The notes beneath the pieces were generated by a model. It was not told where the DNA came from, did no database searches, and was given only the letters and a program-made list of their open reading frames with translations. Shown piece by piece: positions 42,993 to 51,904 of a stretch of DNA of 64,000 nucleotides; the stretch's first letter is position 1; each line of letters begins with the position of its first letter. Source of the DNA: Lachnospiraceae bacterium (GTDB taxonomy: Bacteria > Bacillota > Clostridia > Lachnospirales > Lachnospiraceae); assembly GCA_019423745.1 (NCBI GenBank), contig JAHZAV010000007.1:1-64000 (forward strand), written 5' to 3'. Position numbers and translations under genes: made by a program.

Positions 42993-43336
42993 TCAGCATA
43001 CGCCCCCAGTTCAAGTATGATCTCTCCGTCTTCATAATCGCTTTTCTGGATCAGATACGTGTTCACGGCCCCCGCTTCTTCTATCTCTATTTCCATCCCC
43101 CTTTTTGGGATAAATCCAAGATCATCCTGTGAGATATACACCAGTGTTTCTATGCTGCTTATCCCCTCTGCGTTGTCCCCCTGAAGCCGTTTCCTCTCCT
43201 CTGCCGCCGTGTGGTCAATGATTGCCGGAACCGTGTATGTTTTCCCGTCATACCATATATTGACTACCTCCGCGAACTCAGCCGGATTATTGAAAACTTT
43301 AAGGTCTTTTAAAATCTGCGCTTTGAAATCCATCAC
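42989..43336 (-). CDS. head-tail joining protein (lambda FII-like)
   Basis: A 115-residue protein with VFNNPAEFAEVVNIWYDGKTY at the start and a beta-rich rest (LVYISQDDLGFIPKRGMEIEIEE, TYLIQKSDYEDGEIIL). The layout matches FII-type attachment proteins. Starts at GTG/ATG overlapping the capsid gene stop. Confidence 0.75.
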   Translation of the reverse strand: MMDFKAQILKDLKVFNNPAEFAEVVNIWYDGKTYTVPAIIDHTAAEERKRLQGDNAEGISSIETLVYISQDDLGFIPKRGMEIEIEEAGAVNTYLIQKSDYEDGEIILELGAYAE

Positions 43337-44388
43337 AGCACCTTTGCAGTAAACCAGCTGTCAACATCATGCGGCACGGAAAGCGGCGCGGACTGTAACT
43401 GTAAAAATCTTCTCGCCGGTTTTCTCTTTACCCATGTGTCAGGTACGTATTTTCCTTCTACGGTCTTGAACTCCTTTGATACGTCGTCGATCAGCGTGAT
43501 CGCTCCGTAATACATGGAGTAATTTGCATTTGTGCTTAACAACGCCAGCATACCATCTGGTACAAGCGGTTTCTCTTCCGGTGCGTCCGGTGTTGTCCAG
43601 TCGTCAAGATACCATTCGTTGTATACGTAAATATCCATTCCTAACTCATGGATTGTTCCTACGTATGTAACTCCGTTTGGCAACTGTTTTGGCTGAATTA
43701 CTGCAAGGTTGTAATTTCTCACGTCAAGCACTTTCTGTACTTTCTCGTGATTTACAAATGCTGTGGCCACATCGTCTGCCATTACACATGCATTACAGTT
43801 TGTAAAACCTGTTTTTTGTACCTGCTTGTGCCATCGTTTCAGGTCCCCGATAGGATCAGAAGCCGCATTGCTCCATTTTTTTGTTGAAGTTGAAATGATT
43901 TCCGTGTTTGTGAACTCAAAATCAATCTCTTCGTTCAGCCCTTCTCCGATGATCGGGATTTTTCCAGTGAAGATTGACTGTACGCACATGAGTTCTTCCC
44001 TTCTGGCGATCATCTCTCTAAGTTCCCGGAAATCATCGGACATTTTAAGTACGGCGCGTTCAGCCGGACTTCTTCCCGACACAATACTTTCTCCCGGTCT
44101 TCTTGTCAGCAGATCGTCTACCGTAGTGATCTTGTCAGGCGCTACCAGTGGCGGTGTGTATGTTTTGGTTTCGTACCCTGTGTTCGGCACTGTTTTCCCG
44201 CCGATCACTCTGTGTACGAAAGGCGCTACTTTTCTGGTTCCTTTCACGAAATCAACGTCCACCGACTTTGTATTGAACGTCTCTTCATGTCTGAAAAATG
44301 TGTCTCTGAAAAAGGTTCTGACAGGGGGAAGTTTTTCAACGATCCTTCCCATTGTCCGCGGTTCATAAATACTTACTTCGTTTGGCAT
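43333..44388 (-). CDS. major capsid protein E
   Basis: A 351-residue lambda gpE-type HK97-fold capsid protein: FFRDTFFRHEETFNTKSVDVDFVKGTRKVAPFV, LLTRRPGESIVSGRSP, FTGKIPI and a C-terminal VKRKPARRFLQLQSAPLSVP. The lambda-type capsid with a P2-type tail shows a mosaic genome. Start after AAGGAGG. Confidence 0.94.
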   Translation of the reverse strand: MPNEVSIYEPRTMGRIVEKLPPVRTFFRDTFFRHEETFNTKSVDVDFVKGTRKVAPFVHRVIGGKTVPNTGYETKTYTPPLVAPDKITTVDDLLTRRPGESIVSGRSPAERAVLKMSDDFRELREMIARREELMCVQSIFTGKIPIIGEGLNEEIDFEFTNTEIISTSTKKWSNAASDPIGDLKRWHKQVQKTGFTNCNACVMADDVATAFVNHEKVQKVLDVRNYNLAVIQPKQLPNGVTYVGTIHELGMDIYVYNEWYLDDWTTPDAPEEKPLVPDGMLALLSTNANYSMYYGAITLIDDVSKEFKTVEGKYVPDTWVKRKPARRFLQLQSAPLSVPHDVDSWFTAKVL

Positions 44389-44403
44389 TATCCTTTATCC
44401 TCC

Positions 44404-44751
44404 TTACTTCAAAAAGATTGAAATTTTTCTAAGCGGGTCCTTAATGTCGTCGATTTCTACTCCGGACGGAAGATTGAGCGCGTCTGCGAAAAATTCTCCC
44501 GTAAGGTAATACACAACCGGGCCGTCTTTCTCTGCTGCTGCCGCTGTGATACCGATCACGTTTCCTGTAGTTGCTGCCGGTGTTCCTTCTTCTCCTGCGG
44601 GCGCGACTGCGATGATTTTTCCGTTTGTATCTTTCGTGACCGGCGTAAACTCTGCGACTGCTGCCGCCGCCACTCCTTTTTCTGTTACCGTCGGGAAATC
44701 TCCGGCAAAGAAGTTTACCGGTTCATGGGTACTTGTTTTGATTTCATACAT
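44404..44751 (-). CDS. head decoration protein D
   Basis: A 115-residue gpD-like protein (FFAGDFPTVTEKGVAAAAVA, FTPVTKDTNGKIIAVAPAGEEG, YYLTGEFFADAL) that stabilises the capsid. The start at 44751 has GGAGG upstream; the longer frame overlaps the protease gene. Confidence 0.9.
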   Translation of the reverse strand: MYEIKTSTHEPVNFFAGDFPTVTEKGVAAAAVAEFTPVTKDTNGKIIAVAPAGEEGTPAATTGNVIGITAAAAEKDGPVVYYLTGEFFADALNLPSGVEIDDIKDPLRKISIFLK

Positions 44752-44770
44752 CGTTTTTTTCCTCCTTCCT

Positions 44771-45148
44771 TTATTTCTCCGGGAACAGCTTGTCAATCGC
44801 AGCGTTGAACGGGTCTTCTGTTTCCGCTCCCGTGACTGCTGCTGCCGCTCCAACCTCGTTTACATTACCGTTTTCAATATCTTCGTTTCTGTTGGTAAGA
44901 TACTGTCCGCCCTGCTTTTTCTGCTCTGCGATGATCTTTACCGCTACTGCTTCTGCTGTGGCCGGATTTTCAAACATTGCGTCTTCTACAATGTCTTCAT
45001 ATCCTGCCGGGGCCATTTCTTTAATGTCCCTGATTCTCTTTCTTTCTTCTGCTTTCGCCGCATTTACGATATTTGCCACAAGATCAGGGTATGCGGCTTT
45101 CAATGCGTCTTCTGTAGTGATCGCAGGATTGCTGTTTTTCGGTTCCAT
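44771..45148 (-). CDS. nested capsid scaffold protein (Nu3-like internal start)
   Basis: An in-frame ATG (MEPKNSNPAITTEDALK) inside the protease gene is preceded by AAGGAGGAAAAGCAC, a ribosome site as strong as any in the region. It would give a 125-residue scaffold, just as lambda Nu3 is made within gene C. Confidence 0.78.
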   Translation of the reverse strand: MEPKNSNPAITTEDALKAAYPDLVANIVNAAKAEERKRIRDIKEMAPAGYEDIVEDAMFENPATAEAVAVKIIAEQKKQGGQYLTNRNEDIENGNVNEVGAAAAVTGAETEDPFNAAIDKLFPEK

Positions 45149-45937
45149 GTGCTTTTCCTCCTTTTCTTCTGGCTTTTTATTTGTTATACATCCCGTATTG
45201 TTTGGGCTGTTTAACAACGCTTTTGGCACTGTTTTGTATTCTGACAGGTCAATAGGCACTGTGTTTACTACAATTCTGTTCGCGTTTTCAATCACTGTTT
45301 TGCTCTCTTCAAACATGATTTCGTCGCAGAATCCGTTTTCAACTGCCGTGTCCCCTGTCCACCATTTTTCTTCTGCCATCAGGTCTGCAATTTCCTGTTC
45401 TGGCTTACCTGTTTTCATTGCATATGTGTTTACAATCGACTGTTTAATGACCTTTAATTCTTCTGCCATTTTCTCAAAGTCTTCTGCCCGGAATGTGTCC
45501 CATACTGTCATAGCCGGGTCATGGATCATAAATACCCCGTTCCTCGCTATTTTGATCGTGTCCCCGGCCATTGCGATAATAGTAGCGGCAGAAGCGGCCC
45601 ATCCATCAATCTTGACTGTTACTCTCGCTTCATGGTCTTTCAGCCTTGTATAGATCGCGTTTGCCGCGAAAACATCTCCGCCGCCGGAGTTGATCCTTAC
45701 CACGATTTCCGGCACGTCTCCCAGTTCCGCAAGTTCCCTGTTGAACGCTGCCGGTGTCACTCGGTCTTCCCACCAACTTTCGCGGCTGCTTATCGCTCCG
45801 TACAACAGCAGTTCCGGCGGCTTTGTTTCTGTAGCCGGAATGAAGTTCCAGAATCTATCTTCCTTCACTCCGAACGGGTTCCCCGCCTGCTGCCCCGCTG
45901 TCCGGTTCCTGCCCTGTTCTCTTCTCTGTGCTGGCAA
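44771..45937 (-). CDS. ClpP-like head maturation protease with C-terminal scaffold
   Basis: A 388-residue fusion. Residues about 40-210 form a ClpP/S49-type protease (VRINSGGGDVFAANAIYTRL, DGWAASAATIIAMAGDTI with the Ser, ARNGVFMIHDPAM with the His). The remainder is a charged scaffold region like lambda C/Nu3. Start is TTG 45937 with AAGGAGGT at good spacing, overlapping the portal gene by 83 bases. A nested start at 45148 can produce the scaffold alone. Confidence 0.9.
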   Translation of the reverse strand: MPAQRREQGRNRTAGQQAGNPFGVKEDRFWNFIPATETKPPELLLYGAISSRESWWEDRVTPAAFNRELAELGDVPEIVVRINSGGGDVFAANAIYTRLKDHEARVTVKIDGWAASAATIIAMAGDTIKIARNGVFMIHDPAMTVWDTFRAEDFEKMAEELKVIKQSIVNTYAMKTGKPEQEIADLMAEEKWWTGDTAVENGFCDEIMFEESKTVIENANRIVVNTVPIDLSEYKTVPKALLNSPNNTGCITNKKPEEKEEKHMEPKNSNPAITTEDALKAAYPDLVANIVNAAKAEERKRIRDIKEMAPAGYEDIVEDAMFENPATAEAVAVKIIAEQKKQGGQYLTNRNEDIENGNVNEVGAAAAVTGAETEDPFNAAIDKLFPEK

Positions 45938-47459
45938 TGTCCTTTACCTCCTTTAATGCAGCTTCTTCCTGTCTCAGCTGATCGCAATTTGTGAAGAAGT
46001 CTCCTCCTGCCATTTCCATTGTTTCATTGCTCCGTGTGGAAAATCCGTTCTGCACTCTTGTTGCCGCTGCATTTACTTCCTGTACCGGGTTCAGCAGTCC
46101 TCTGGCCGGTCCGTTCCACTGTGCGCGGCAGTATGCCTTTCTCCTAAGCGGATCGGAGAAGAAGCCGGGTGCAGAAATTCTTCCTTTTGCCACTGCCTCT
46201 GACAGCCATTCTTCGTATATCGGCTGGCAAAAGTCTGTCGCAAGCCACGTCCGGTACATCCGAAACATTTTCCACGCTTCTTCTAGCGCTCCCCTGCTTG
46301 CCGTATAACTGCTTGTGAACCTCTTGACCAGTAATTCATACGGTATTTCAAGTGCCGCCCCGATCTGCTGGCATATCGCTTCTACAAAACCGCTAAAATT
46401 CGCATTCGGCCTCCCTGGGTTGATAGCGTTCGCCTTTTCTCCTTCTCCCAGGTCAAGTATTGCCCCCGGTGCAAGTTCAAGCGTGGTTTCGTCTTCCGCG
46501 TCTACCTGTACTTCTTCCGGTATAGCGCTGCCTATCGGTTCTTCGTCGCTGGCGTTCTCCTTTTCGATGAACACCGTGAACATCCCCGACACGACCGCTG
46601 CCACAAGTTCCGCGTCCGTGTATCTTCCCATCTGTTTTAGAGATTCTATGACCGGCGCAAGCAGCGGAACTCCCCGTCTCTGATCAATCCTTTCCCGGTT
46701 CATCAAGTGCAGGACGTTTCTTCTTCCCGTCCTTTTTCCGTATGCTTCGACTCTTACCCACTCATATTCTTCGCCAGCGTATGAAAGCGGGTGGTGTTTT
46801 GAGAAATGATAAGCGATCACTTCTCCTTCTTTGTCCACCTCTACGCCTCCTACAATCTGGTTATTATAAGTGTCGTAATTATACGGGCTTGATAACCTGT
46901 CTGCTTCGATCAGCTGTATTCTCAGATCATACGGCTGATTGATCCGTGGCTTTACTGGCAGCACTGCCAGACAGTCCCCGGACGCAAGCCAGTTCAAAAA
47001 CGCCAGCTGCTGTAATTCATAAAAATTATCAAGCCTTGCCATGTCGCAATCAGGGCTTTCCGCCCAGATCGCCCATTCTTTCGATATCTGTTTTTCAAGC
47101 GCTCTTGCTTCTTCCGGTGTAATTCCCAGCGTTTCTGCGTCTACTGTCGGTTTTAACAGTAACCCGCGCCCCACAACGTTTGTCCGCATTGTCTTGACCG
47201 CTCCCGTTGCGATCGGAACTCCCATATATAGATCACGCGATCTCTGCCGCAGGACGGAAAGATTGTCGCTTATATCCTCCCTGGCTGAACCTCCCGCGTA
47301 ATTCCACCCGATCAGTGATTTTTTATATGTGCTTGCCCCGTAGTGGCTATAACCACTGTTCAGTATTTCCATTTTTTGACGGGCTGCGGTCCTTTTCAGC
47401 GCGACTTGCGGCGCTACCGTCGCTATCGCCTTGTCAATCACTTTCGCAATTCCGTTCAA
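45855..47459 (-). CDS. portal protein (lambda B family)
   Basis: A 534-residue portal forming the DNA entry ring. Segments: YRQRSRDLYMG-like LRQRSRDLYMGVPIATGAVKTMRTNVVGRGL, QKVDAE.., FLNWLASGDCLAVLP, EADRLSSPYNYDTY and FKRFTSSYTASRGALEEAWKMF-like VKRFTSSYTASRGALEEAW. All are typical of lambda portal proteins. A terminator and phased repeats lie just upstream (47489-47600). Confidence 0.94.
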   Translation of the reverse strand: MNGIAKVIDKAIATVAPQVALKRTAARQKMEILNSGYSHYGASTYKKSLIGWNYAGGSAREDISDNLSVLRQRSRDLYMGVPIATGAVKTMRTNVVGRGLLLKPTVDAETLGITPEEARALEKQISKEWAIWAESPDCDMARLDNFYELQQLAFLNWLASGDCLAVLPVKPRINQPYDLRIQLIEADRLSSPYNYDTYNNQIVGGVEVDKEGEVIAYHFSKHHPLSYAGEEYEWVRVEAYGKRTGRRNVLHLMNRERIDQRRGVPLLAPVIESLKQMGRYTDAELVAAVVSGMFTVFIEKENASDEEPIGSAIPEEVQVDAEDETTLELAPGAILDLGEGEKANAINPGRPNANFSGFVEAICQQIGAALEIPYELLVKRFTSSYTASRGALEEAWKMFRMYRTWLATDFCQPIYEEWLSEAVAKGRISAPGFFSDPLRRKAYCRAQWNGPARGLLNPVQEVNAAATRVQNGFSTRSNETMEMAGGDFFTNCDQLRQEEAALKEVKDIASTEKRTGQEPDSGAAGGEPVRSEGR

Positions 47460-47488
47460 CCTTTCGCCTCCTTCCTGCTTTCGGCTAC

Positions 47489-47512
47489 AAAAAAAGCACC
47501 CTTTCAGGCGCT
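47489..47512 (-). terminator. intrinsic terminator before the portal gene
   Basis: AGCGCC/GGTGCT stem (47495-47512 with one G-T pair, 6-base loop) followed on the minus strand by seven T residues. It lies 30 bases before the portal start. Confidence 0.7.
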
Positions 47513-47536
47513 TCTTTCTACTTTTCGCAGTATATA

Positions 47537-47600
47537 TATTACCATTGATTTTCGGGCAATAGGGGGAAGTAAAACCGTAAATCGGGCAATATCGGGCAAT
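47537..47600 (-). promoter_or_regulatory. three phased TCGGGCAAT repeats with promoter-like boxes
   Basis: Direct copies at 47552-47560, 47582-47590 and 47592-47600: spacing 30 and 10 bases, so all on one face of the helix. On the minus strand TTGCCC in the leftmost copy is followed after 17 bases by TATATA/TATACT, a possible promoter reading into the portal leader. Binding protein unknown. Confidence 0.5.
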
Positions 47601-47604
47601 CTTT

Positions 47605-47841
47605 TTATAAATCCCTCGGCACTACCCGCCTTACTTTGTTCCTCCCTCCGTTTTTTTCTATGTTTTCCAGCTTTTTTACTTTATTGTCCCAGTATGTGAT
47701 TGCGTTTCTCACTTCGGTTACATTTGCCCTTGTCAGAACCCTGCTGCCGATCGTGTAACTTTGCCCTGTCGTGATCGCCATTTCCGCTTCAAGCCATGCG
47801 TCAAGGTGCTTCTGTGCTGTTTCTTTGTCAATTCCTGCCAT
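47605..47841 (-). CDS. head-tail connector gpW-like
   Basis: A 78-residue protein (KETAQKHLDAWLEAEMAITTGQSY, then IGSRVLTRANVTEVRNAITYW) of the lambda gpW type, which stabilises packaged DNA at the portal. Overlaps the terminase gene stop. Start after GAGGAGG. Confidence 0.85.
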   Translation of the reverse strand: MAGIDKETAQKHLDAWLEAEMAITTGQSYTIGSRVLTRANVTEVRNAITYWDNKVKKLENIEKNGGRNKVRRVVPRDL

Positions 47842-49688
47842 TATATAACGCCTCCTCTGTTAATTCTTCTTTTTCTTTTCCTTGTAACCGTTGGTTTCTT
47901 GTCTTCTGTCTCCGGCTTTTTAAGCGGCAGTCCTGTAATCTCAATAGCCGCCGTCGCATAATTCCGGCAGTCCAGCGCTTCATTTCGTTTATGTTTTCCC
48001 TGATCCCGCAATCTCCATTCAAAAACCGGTCTGCCTCTTTTGTATGTTAATACCTGCCGTTCCGACGTAATCCCGCTGAAAAATTTTTCGTCATATCCCC
48101 GCGGGGAATATGGTTTTCCCTCTTCATCTTTCGGAAAATGACAATATCCCGGTCCTTCTTCCTCTATTTTCAGTCTTTGAAGCAGAAGTGACTTTCCCGT
48201 GTCAACTCCCAGTGTAAAAAGATATGCCTGTTCCCTGTTGTTCTTTGTTGGCTTCTGGATGTATGCGGCCGTGCTGTCGTTTGAACCCTTGATTGCAAAT
48301 ACTTTTCTGTTGAACCTCTTCTTGCAGAACTTATATACCTGATTTGCTCTGTGTCCTCCACTGTCAATGCAGGTGCAGGCTATTTTTAGCTTTGTTCCGT
48401 CTGGCTTCTCAAATGTCTGTAGCAGGAATGTGTCCAGGTCTTTCCACACCTGTTTCCCCAAATCGCTGTTATCTCCGTACAGTACGGCGTATTTTATGCC
48501 CCAGCTTTCATATTCCGGTCCCCATCCCACTACTTCTATTTCAAAACGATCGTCTTGTGTGTCTACTCCTGCCGTAAGGTATAGGACTTCTTCCGGCACT
48601 TCGCAGTTATATTTTTCTCTTCTCTTGATCAGTTCATCTTCTTCTACCTGTTCTCCGTCTTCTTCCCACGTCTCCCCCAGTTCTGTATTTGTCCATACTT
48701 TCAGGAGTTCTATATTTCCCTTCTTTTTTTCTTCGTTCGCGACAAGGAACTTTTCCACGACTTCACGCCATGTTGCAAGCGTTGAAGCAAGCGTGTTAAG
48801 GTGGAACCCTTTTACTGGGTTTTCCGGGTCCTCGTGAATGAATTTTCCGTCCTTGAACCCCTCTTTCCATTCCACTTCGCTTGATATTGCCCCGCATTTT
48901 TCGCAAACGTATCTTATTTCGTTCAGATTTTCTTTGTCGAAAATTACGTTCGCCCATTTAAGCGGCTGTAATTCCCCGCAGCACGGGCAAGGCGCGTTCC
49001 ATTCTCCCCGGCTACTGTTTTTATACTCAACCTCTATCCTTGACAGTCCTTTAATTGTTGGGGTTGATACGTCTACTTCTTTCCTGTTCCAGAAAGTTGT
49101 AAGACGTTTCGCCGCCAGAAACAGCGGGTCCCCCTCCGATCCTGCCGTAGCCGGGTATCTGTCTATTTCATCCGCAAGAAGAATCCTGATCGGACGTGAA
49201 GCCAGTGAGGACGGGCTGTTTGCCCCTACCATCGTTACGTGTCCTCCCGGAAATATCTTCTGCAATATCGTATTTCCGCTTGTCCTGCTTTTGTCGTTTA
49301 TTCTTTCTGCTATTACCGGCGTGTCCCGGATCATCGGGGAAAGCCGGTCTTTGCTGAAAGCCTCTGCCATCTGTATTGTCGGCTGTAATACCATGATAGG
49401 CGACGGCTCATAGTGAATATAATATCCTATCGGATTTAATATCATTGCGTCCGTTTTCCCTACCTGCGCCGCTGACATCACTACTACTTTTTTAACCGTC
49501 ATGTCTGTGATCGCGTCCATGATTTCTTTTTGATACGGCGCTTTTGACGTTCTCCATCTTCCCGGCTCTGCGGACGCTTCGGAAGACAATCTTCTGTATT
49601 CGTCCGCCCATTCTGACAATTTCAGATCGGGCGGCGGCTGTAATACTCTGAAAATTTTTTCAAACAGTGCTTTTGTGTTCTCTCTCAT
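47841..49688 (-). CDS. terminase large subunit (lambda GpA family)
   Basis: DNA packaging motor and nuclease (about 615 residues). ATPase region: VKKVVVMSAAQVGKTDAMILN (Walker A variant AAQVGKT), ILLADEIDRYP (Walker B). A four-Cys zinc site (CPCCGELQPL .. CEKCG) and the nuclease part (AGVDTQDDRFEIEVVGWG, CIDSGGHRANQVYKFC) follow. The start is set at ATG 49688; upstream Met codons overlap the Nu1-like gene. It implies cos-type packaging. Confidence 0.94.
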   Translation of the reverse strand: MRENTKALFEKIFRVLQPPPDLKLSEWADEYRRLSSEASAEPGRWRTSKAPYQKEIMDAITDMTVKKVVVMSAAQVGKTDAMILNPIGYYIHYEPSPIMVLQPTIQMAEAFSKDRLSPMIRDTPVIAERINDKSRTSGNTILQKIFPGGHVTMVGANSPSSLASRPIRILLADEIDRYPATAGSEGDPLFLAAKRLTTFWNRKEVDVSTPTIKGLSRIEVEYKNSSRGEWNAPCPCCGELQPLKWANVIFDKENLNEIRYVCEKCGAISSEVEWKEGFKDGKFIHEDPENPVKGFHLNTLASTLATWREVVEKFLVANEEKKKGNIELLKVWTNTELGETWEEDGEQVEEDELIKRREKYNCEVPEEVLYLTAGVDTQDDRFEIEVVGWGPEYESWGIKYAVLYGDNSDLGKQVWKDLDTFLLQTFEKPDGTKLKIACTCIDSGGHRANQVYKFCKKRFNRKVFAIKGSNDSTAAYIQKPTKNNREQAYLFTLGVDTGKSLLLQRLKIEEEGPGYCHFPKDEEGKPYSPRGYDEKFFSGITSERQVLTYKRGRPVFEWRLRDQGKHKRNEALDCRNYATAAIEITGLPLKKPETEDKKPTVTRKRKRRINRGGVI

Positions 49689-50163
49689 TTTTCTGTCCAT
49701 CCTCTCCAAACACTGTGTCAAAATCTGAAAGTTCTTCCAGTGCTTCATCAATAGCCGTTTTCATCGTCTTGAAAATCTCTGTCTGGTCCGTCTTTTTTGA
49801 CATGATCGGGCTTAATTTTGCCGGAATAGCCATCAGTCTTGTCTTGAAGCGAATAAGCATATCTGACATTACCTGCTCTACATCCTCAGACGTGTGTACC
49901 TCATTTTTCCTCATTTGCAATTCAAGTTCCTGTGCTTCTCTCTTCGCTCTTACCAGCTTTGCCCGCTCCGTGTTGTAGTCCACCTTTTCTTCTGCTTCTG
50001 GGTTCTTTTTCCGTAAAAAATTTATGTACTGCCTCGTTGCTTCGTCTATGTTATACAGCCCCGGCCTGTATTCCGTCAGAACCCCTTTATCCCGCAACAG
50101 TCTTACGTTGCGTTCCGTCATGTCCAGCCTCTTTGCAACGGCAGCCGACGTGTATAATTTCAA
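49660..50163 (-). CDS. Nu1-like DNA packaging protein
   Basis: A 167-residue protein with a winged helix (LYTSAAVAKRLDMTERNVRLLRDKGV, then LYNIDEATRQYINFL) and a helical C-terminus, as in lambda Nu1, which recognises cos. The start is TTG 50163 after AGAGGGGG; the upstream extension is rejected. A second terminase-small-like gene lies directly upstream. Confidence 0.82.
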   Translation of the reverse strand: MKLYTSAAVAKRLDMTERNVRLLRDKGVLTEYRPGLYNIDEATRQYINFLRKKNPEAEEKVDYNTERAKLVRAKREAQELELQMRKNEVHTSEDVEQVMSDMLIRFKTRLMAIPAKLSPIMSKKTDQTEIFKTMKTAIDEALEELSDFDTVFGEDGQKNEREHKSTV

Positions 50164-50301
50164 AAATACACCCCCTCTGAATAATTTTGCCGGGGAATCG
50201 GAACCGAAAAATTTCATTTTGTGGCTAGGCAAGCGTCGGGCGTCGCCGTACCCGCAAAGGCGCAAAAAGCGTCAAAGAACCTACCCCCGGCGGCTATAAA
50301 A

Positions 50302-51117
50302 TTAGTCGCCGTCAATGATTTCGTCAATGATTTCTCCCGTTTCATCGTCAATCTCAAATTGACCTGTCAGCTTCTGTTTTGCTAAGTTATACTTTCTTTC
50401 TTCAAGTTTCAATCTTCTGTTTTCCATTTCATAGGACTTCATGCTGTCGATCTGCTTTATAATGCGTCCGTGAAGCCTGCTCAACTCCGCCTCTATCTTC
50501 ATAGCCCTGTCAAACGCACTGGACTTGATCACTGTTTTCATTGCGGTTTTCATCCGCTCTCCCCCGCCCTCTGGATCATCCGCTTTCTGTTCCTCAATCC
50601 CTGCGTCCTGCTCCTGTATGATCTCTTCTGTGGCTTTTGGTACTATCATGTGTACTACCTTGTCTATGTAGTAGCGTTCCTGTGCTTCTTCTGCTGTGTA
50701 TAATTTCAGCTGTCCTTCAAGATATTCCTTCCTTACCATGAGACTTTGAAGTTCTTCTACCATGAGCCGGTCCGCTCCGTTCTCTGTCTCTTTCTCTCCC
50801 AGTCTTTTTATTTCTTCCGCTTTATCCGGCGGGATATCGGAGTACCCCGCCTTTGCGTATGCCCCATGTGTGACAGCGTTCTTATTTCCGTCCTTTGCCG
50901 GTGTTCTCCCCCCTGCGTTATTATTTCCGGGCTGCCCCCCTTTTTTTCTTGGTCTGTCCCTTAACTTCTCTTCCCATTTGTCTTCGGATTTCCATTTACT
51001 TATTCTTGTCTTCGGAACCCCTGCCGCTGCTGCCAGATCGTCCAGGCTGATCCGTCCGCCGCTTTCAAGGTATCTTTGCAGCGACCGGTCCCGTTCCGGG
51101 TTTCTCGCTCTTCCCAT
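50302..51117 (-). CDS. terminase small subunit-like protein
   Basis: A 271-residue protein with an N-terminal helix-turn-helix (RISLDDLAAAAGVPKTRISKWKSEDKWEEKL), a Gly/Asn/Lys linker (GGQPGNNNAGGRTPAKDGNKNA) and VTHGAYAKAGYSDIPPDKAEEIK as in PBSX XtmA-type small terminases, then a long coiled coil. With the Nu1-like protein, the phage appears to have two candidates for packaging-site recognition. Confidence 0.8.
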   Translation of the reverse strand: MGRARNPERDRSLQRYLESGGRISLDDLAAAAGVPKTRISKWKSEDKWEEKLRDRPRKKGGQPGNNNAGGRTPAKDGNKNAVTHGAYAKAGYSDIPPDKAEEIKRLGEKETENGADRLMVEELQSLMVRKEYLEGQLKLYTAEEAQERYYIDKVVHMIVPKATEEIIQEQDAGIEEQKADDPEGGGERMKTAMKTVIKSSAFDRAMKIEAELSRLHGRIIKQIDSMKSYEMENRRLKLEERKYNLAKQKLTGQFEIDDETGEIIDEIIDGD

Positions 51118-51152
51118 GCCTCCGCCTCTCTTCGTTTGTTTTCTATCTTTCG

Positions 51153-51214
51153 ACTTCCGATTTTTGCGGAAGTTTAAAAAATGCGCGTATTTTCGTTTTT
51201 GCTTATTTATTATA
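51153..51214 (-). promoter_or_regulatory. candidate late promoter and leader hairpin before terminase
   Basis: Minus-strand TATAAT (51209-51214) with an extended -10 (TG one base upstream) and no good -35, as expected for an activator-dependent late promoter. A 7-base-stem hairpin (51153-51159 with 51167-51173) lies in the leader. The ArpU-like gene directly upstream could be its activator. Confidence 0.5.
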
Positions 51215-51247
51215 GCAGTAATGAAAGTGCAATACCGTGCATATTAT

Positions 51248-51724
51248 TTATTCCTTTATTTCGTACTCTGTCAGTATCGTATTTTTCTTGAATAAAAACA
51301 GTAGTTTTTCTATAGCCGCGTCCCTGATATTCTTGCATTGCCTTTCACTGTAATGTGTTTTACTTGCCACCTTTTCCCATTTCATAGTATGGAAATAGAA
51401 GCCGAAAACAACGTTCTTCTGTTTCATCGAAAGCCTTGATACTTCCTTTAGGATTTCCACTTTCACTTTTTGCAGTTCTGCTATTTCATTCATATATCTC
51501 CTTATTTCGCCGCTTACGTAATCCGGGATATTAAGCGCCGTTTTTTCTGTCGGGTTTGAAATGTGGTTTGTCCCGTGTGGCATACCATCATAGTTGATCG
51601 CCCCGCTTGTATCGTAATATCCTTCAAGGTCATTTAGAATATTTCTCCTTACCGATATTTCCGTGTCGATCTCCGGGAACATCCGCAGCAGCTTTACAAC
51701 CTTATCTTTGTTCATTTCTCCCAT
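51248..51724 (-). CDS. ArpU/sigma-like phage late transcription regulator
   Basis: About 158 residues from this start. The C-terminal ~70 residues form a sigma70 region 4-like helix-turn-helix (LSMKQKNVVFGFYFHTMKWEKVASKTHYSERQCKNIRDAAIEKLL). The N-terminal part is helical. ArpU/RinA-type proteins switch on late genes in Firmicutes phages, and it sits right before the packaging genes. The start is uncertain (ATG 51724 or 51715). Confidence 0.75.
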   Translation of the reverse strand: MGEMNKDKVVKLLRMFPEIDTEISVRRNILNDLEGYYDTSGAINYDGMPHGTNHISNPTEKTALNIPDYVSGEIRRYMNEIAELQKVKVEILKEVSRLSMKQKNVVFGFYFHTMKWEKVASKTHYSERQCKNIRDAAIEKLLFLFKKNTILTEYEIKE

Positions 51725-51884
51725 TTTCGCTTCTTCTCCCTTCTTTTGGTTTTCCCTCATTTTTGCCCCCTGCACCCCTTTCTTTTTCCTCTCCTCTACG
51801 CACTGCAAGGGCAAGCACCATTTCCGGCGTTGCCCTTTCTGTTTCCGTTTTCTCTTTTTCCAATATATCTACGATCTCTGCCAT
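51702..51884 (-). CDS. small basic phage protein (60 aa)
   Basis: MAEIVDILEKEKTETERATP, then VLALAVRRGEEKERG and a basic tail. GTGGGAG precedes the start. It lies between parB and the late regulator, overlapping the latter. Not recognised; could be spurious. Confidence 0.45.
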   Translation of the reverse strand: MAEIVDILEKEKTETERATPEMVLALAVRRGEEKERGAGGKNEGKPKEGRRSENGRNEQR

Positions 51885-51904
51885 CACTCCCACGCCTGCG
51901 CCTC

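Noticed and set aside
47552..47600. CRISPR array
   Set aside because: Only three 9-base repeats with unequal short spacers and no cas genes.
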